DNA of 64,000 nt, taken from assembly GCA_017521325.1 (NCBI GenBank), contig JAFXCV010000018.1, positions 1-64,000 on the forward strand. The letters are read 5' to 3'. The notes under the pieces were generated by a model, which saw only the letters and a list, made by a program, of their open reading frames with translations, searched no databases and was not told the DNA's origin. This stretch comes from Oscillospiraceae bacterium (GTDB lineage Bacteria > Bacillota > Clostridia > Oscillospirales > Ruminococcaceae). Made by a program: the position numbers and the translations under genes. This document shows positions 61,544-64,000 of this stretch, one piece after another. Position 1 is the stretch's first letter; each line of letters begins with the position of its first letter.

Positions 61544-63346
61544 TCAGCTCTGCGATGCAAGAACTCTCTTCTTCATCATCGTCAGATCGAATGCGTTAAC
61601 CTTGCCGTCACGGGTCATATCCGCAAGCTTCATCTGCTGTGCGGAGAATTTCTTGAGTGTCAGCAGATATTTTTGCAGCAGTACGATGTCATTGACGGAA
61701 ACCTTGCCGTCCGTGTTCAGATCGCCTGTTGCATAAACCGGAACTTCCATGCCGTCTGTAATCGAGTAGAACGCAGGCTTAGCCTGAAATTCGCCGTCAA
61801 ACAGCAGCGGAACCTTTTCTGCACGCCAGCTCTGATCATCCGTAACACCCCAGATGATGACTGCGGAAATGCTGTCTGCGTGCTTTACGCATGCATCCAG
61901 AATATCGCTGTACATCTGAGCCTGCGTTTTCAGACCGTTCTCGGAGGTGTCAGGAGTGGTAATATCCAGCTCCGTTACCTGTACATCCAGACCTGTGGAT
62001 GCGTATTTTTCAATGGCTCTTTCAAACTGTGCAGCCGTCGGGAAGCCGACATCCAGATGCGCCTGCATGCCGATACCGTCGATCAGACCGTCCGCCTTCA
62101 GTTCCATTGCCATATCGTAGATGGCATTCATTTTGCCGTCAATGTATTCGTTGAAGTCGTTGTAATACAGCTTGCAGTCCTTGGGCGCATACTTTCTTGC
62201 ACTCTCAAACGCATAGCGGATGAAGGAGTTGTCACCGAATACCTTTACCCATGCAGATTCTTCAGGATTGGATTTGCTCGAACCTGCTGTACGGGGGCTG
62301 CCGGAATCCGTCCATGCTTCGTTTACAACGTCCCATGCGTAGAATTCCACATCCGGATAATCCTTTGCAAGTGTTTCCATCACATTCTTGATGTAGTTGT
62401 CCATTCTGGTGATCATCTTTTCCTTGGAAACCCAGTCGCCGTCATTGGAGAAGCCCTCCTTAAAGAACCAGTCCGGTGTCTGGCTGTGCCATACCAAGGT
62501 GTGACCTCTTACGGGAATTCCGTTTGCTGCACAGTAATCGAGCATGCTCTTTGCTGCTGCAAGGGAGATCTGAGGATTGTCGTCCTCGCCCGTTTCTTCC
62601 ACATAAGCAAGCGATGCTGCCTGATTCAGCACAAAGTCGGGTTTCAGCTCATTGCCGAAGGTCATGCTTGCGCTGAAATGCTTGTCCACCAGATCCATGA
62701 AGGAGGGGGAGGAGAGATTGGAAGCCATGATGGCGGTGCCGAATTTGAAATACTTGCTGTACAGGGCACTCAGGGACGGGAGATCGTCCTGAATCGGAAT
62801 GATGGGTGCTGCCTTCAGCTCAAAGTCATCCACATAGAGCTTGCAGGTGTCGCCGCACTCAAAGTATACATAAACATTGGTCATGTCGGGCGTGAAGCTG
62901 ATCTTGACATCCTCAAAGCTGACCCATTGGTCAGTACCCTGGGATTTGAGGTTGCTGTAATGACGCTCACCCTCGGTGTCCGTGTACTCCATGCTGAAAT
63001 TGACCTGGCTGTACCACTCGGACTTGACATTTGCACTGATGAGATACTCCGTGTTCGGCTTGCAGACTTCATCGAGTCTGAACTGCGGGCCGTTCCAACT
63101 TTCTTCTCTGCCGCTGACAGTCAGTGCCTTGTCGCCGCTGACGGACTGTTCGTCCGTTACTTCCAGTACCTCAGCACCGCCACGTCCGGTAAAGCCCTCA
63201 ACAACGCCATCCTCAAAGTCCGTTGCATAGATGATTTCGCCTTCGTCTGCAGCATGTGCGGTCATCAGCTGCACGGGAATTGCAGATGCTGCACATGCGG
63301 CAGCAATTGCACCGCCCAGAATGCGGTGCAGTCTTTTCTTTGACAT
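61544..63346 (-). CDS. cellulosomal CBM22-GH10 xylanase with C-terminal dockerin
   Basis: 600 aa, secreted endo-1,4-beta-xylanase. Signal peptide about 1-32 (ends AHA); CBM22-like beta-sandwich about 35-175 (FEDGVVEGFTGRGGAEVLEV start); GH10 domain about 180-530 with NELKPDF, acid/base Glu343 in VVNEAW and nucleophile Glu459 in VTELD; short linker; dockerin about 545-600 (DLNTDGKVSVND and DMTRDGKVNAFD). The frame is open 40 codons further up, but AAGGAGG 8 nt before the ATG at 63346 and the signal peptide fix the start. It has its own promoter and sits alone in the region. Confidence 0.95.
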   Translation of the reverse strand: MSKKRLHRILGGAIAAACAASAIPVQLMTAHAADEGEIIYATDFEDGVVEGFTGRGGAEVLEVTDEQSVSGDKALTVSGREESWNGPQFRLDEVCKPNTEYLISANVKSEWYSQVNFSMEYTDTEGERHYSNLKSQGTDQWVSFEDVKISFTPDMTNVYVYFECGDTCKLYVDDFELKAAPIIPIQDDLPSLSALYSKYFKFGTAIMASNLSSPSFMDLVDKHFSASMTFGNELKPDFVLNQAASLAYVEETGEDDNPQISLAAAKSMLDYCAANGIPVRGHTLVWHSQTPDWFFKEGFSNDGDWVSKEKMITRMDNYIKNVMETLAKDYPDVEFYAWDVVNEAWTDSGSPRTAGSSKSNPEESAWVKVFGDNSFIRYAFESARKYAPKDCKLYYNDFNEYIDGKMNAIYDMAMELKADGLIDGIGMQAHLDVGFPTAAQFERAIEKYASTGLDVQVTELDITTPDTSENGLKTQAQMYSDILDACVKHADSISAVIIWGVTDDQSWRAEKVPLLFDGEFQAKPAFYSITDGMEVPVYATGDLNTDGKVSVNDIVLLQKYLLTLKKFSAQQMKLADMTRDGKVNAFDLTMMKKRVLASQS

Positions 63347-63457
63347 GATAAAAACCTCCTTGAAATGATTTGGGTAGTCATCCGACGGAATAATTTCGTG
63401 CAGATCCGGCGGATGGAAAAATCGCAAGAGAGAAACACCATATTCTCCCATAATATG

Positions 63458-63486
63458 ATTATACACCTAAATTTATCCACATTCAA
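63458..63486 (-). promoter_or_regulatory. sigma-A promoter of the GH10 gene
   Basis: On the minus strand TTGAAT (63481-63486) and TATAAT (63458-63463) are separated by 17 bp. The leader is about 105 nt. Confidence 0.8.
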
Positions 63487-63598
63487 TAACAGATTGTGAA
63501 CGAAATATTATTATTCTGTGTAAATATGTGTTATTTCATGAATAAGGTATAGATTTTAATAAAATATTGCTTAAAATCATCCACCTTTTAGGCAAATT

Positions 63599-63630
63599 AA
63601 AAACCGTTGCTTTAAAAAGCAACGGTTTTT
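63599..63630 (-). terminator. intrinsic terminator of the gene at the right edge
   Basis: A 15-bp perfect stem (63599-63613 with 63616-63630) is followed on the minus strand by TTTTTAATTTG. Confidence 0.88.
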
Positions 63631-63634
63631 AAGA

Positions 63635-64000
63635 TTACTCGTCATTTTGTTTGGATTCCTTGATTTGTTCGAGAAGTCCGTAATCCACATCGGCATAATC
63701 CTTCCAGAATTGGTAGGGAGTTGTGAGGCAGGTGCGATATACAAAAAACGACTTTGTAAAATCATCTGCATCTGAAAGCTCCATCCCCGTGGAATTGGAT
63801 ATGGTTTCGTTGGAAAACATTGTAAATTTGCCGACAATATTACGCATAAACTTGAGCTCTTCATAAGAAACCCTGTGGTATTCGACGATGATCTCCTGCT
63901 CTATTTCACGTTCCTCTTCATAATGCGATGTATCACCCGTGGTCAAAGCGTAAGAATAGTAGGCTTCCATGAGCGCCGATACCTGTTTATCTGTCAGTAC
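63635..64000 (-). CDS. hypothetical protein, 5' end beyond the window
   Basis: The frame is open through the right edge with no stop, so the start is not seen; an internal ATG at 63970 is not necessarily the start. 121 residues are visible: acidic, with Tyr/Glu-rich helical sequence (SHYEEEREIEQEIIVEYHRV) and no TM helix. No family recognised. It ends with LEQIKESKQNDE just before a strong terminator. Confidence 0.7.
   Translation of the reverse strand, partial: VLTDKQVSALMEAYYSYALTTGDTSHYEEEREIEQEIIVEYHRVSYEELKFMRNIVGKFTMFSNETISNSTGMELSDADDFTKSFFVYRTCLTTPYQFWKDYADVDYGLLEQIKESKQNDE

Noticed and set aside
61472-63343. Long open frame on the plus strand opposite the GH10 xylanase (623 codons)
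   Set aside because: It is the mirror frame of a well-supported xylanase gene with signal peptide, catalytic residues and dockerin; the translation is Cys/His-rich and has no ribosome-binding site or family likeness.
63577-63864. 95-codon open frame on the minus strand at the right edge
   Set aside because: It overlaps the edge gene in another frame and runs through its terminator hairpin.

Overview
The window is typical chromosomal DNA of a cellulolytic Ruminococcus-type member of the Clostridia (Oscillospiraceae). The evidence is threefold. Three proteins end in cellulosomal dockerins. The ribosomal/translation operons have Gram-positive organisation (zinc-type S14, a KOW protein between map and infA). 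The housekeeping promoters are textbook sigma-A with 17-bp spacers. The species cannot be fixed from this window; R. champanellensis or R. flavefaciens relatives are reasonable guesses. No rRNA, tRNA, CRISPR array, transposase or prophage gene was seen.

Layout. 1-264 is the dockerin end of a protein that starts off the left edge. 330-5359 (minus) is a complete rnfCDGEAB operon for an ion-pumping ferredoxin:NAD oxidoreductase, followed by a 70-aa membrane protein. 5563-9909 holds an XRE regulator, a histidine phosphatase, a membrane protein and a LysM/G5/M23 cell-wall hydrolase. 9962-26044 is one long S10-spc-alpha ribosomal superoperon (rpsJ to rplQ, including secY, adk, map, infA and rpoA). 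It has a strong promoter and a leader of about 350 nt carrying an intrinsic-terminator hairpin. 26142-29393 holds a Nudix-HAD fusion and a dockerin-bearing GH5 glucanase. 29488-31930 (minus) is an ECF sigma/anti-sigma pair whose sigma promoter is duplicated. 32356-37662 (minus) holds a 1001-aa polytopic membrane protein and an L,D-transpeptidase. 37961-40310 holds a DUF1015 protein and a membrane protein with a calcium-loop-like motif. 40350-48750 is the rimP-nusA-rnpM-ylxQ-infB-(106 aa)-rbfA-nrnA-truB-ribF operon, again with a terminator hairpin just after its promoter. 48883-54108 is a GldF/GldG-type ABC exporter operon with a DUF4340 protein. 54292-59867 runs thyX, a DUF2156 acyltransferase-like gene, a DJ-1 protein, 5-formyl-THF cyclo-ligase, mltG and a U32 peptidase-like gene. 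59974-61343 holds an XRE membrane regulator and a divergent PAP2 protein. 61544-63346 (minus) is a CBM22-GH10-dockerin xylanase. A partial gene runs off the right edge.

How it fits together. Most of the window is growth machinery: ribosome synthesis, translation initiation, RNA decay and modification, energy conservation and envelope assembly. Single cellulosomal enzyme genes are scattered through it. The most interesting signals are regulatory. They are the structured leaders with early terminators ahead of the S10 and rimP-nusA operons; a duplicated ECF promoter beside an anti-sigma factor with tandem extracellular repeats next to a cellulase; and a dispersed family of multi-hairpin intergenic repeats present at three places. 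The sequence also shows an apparent single-base deletion near the 3' end of infB, which destroys the conserved C-terminus in the annotated frame.
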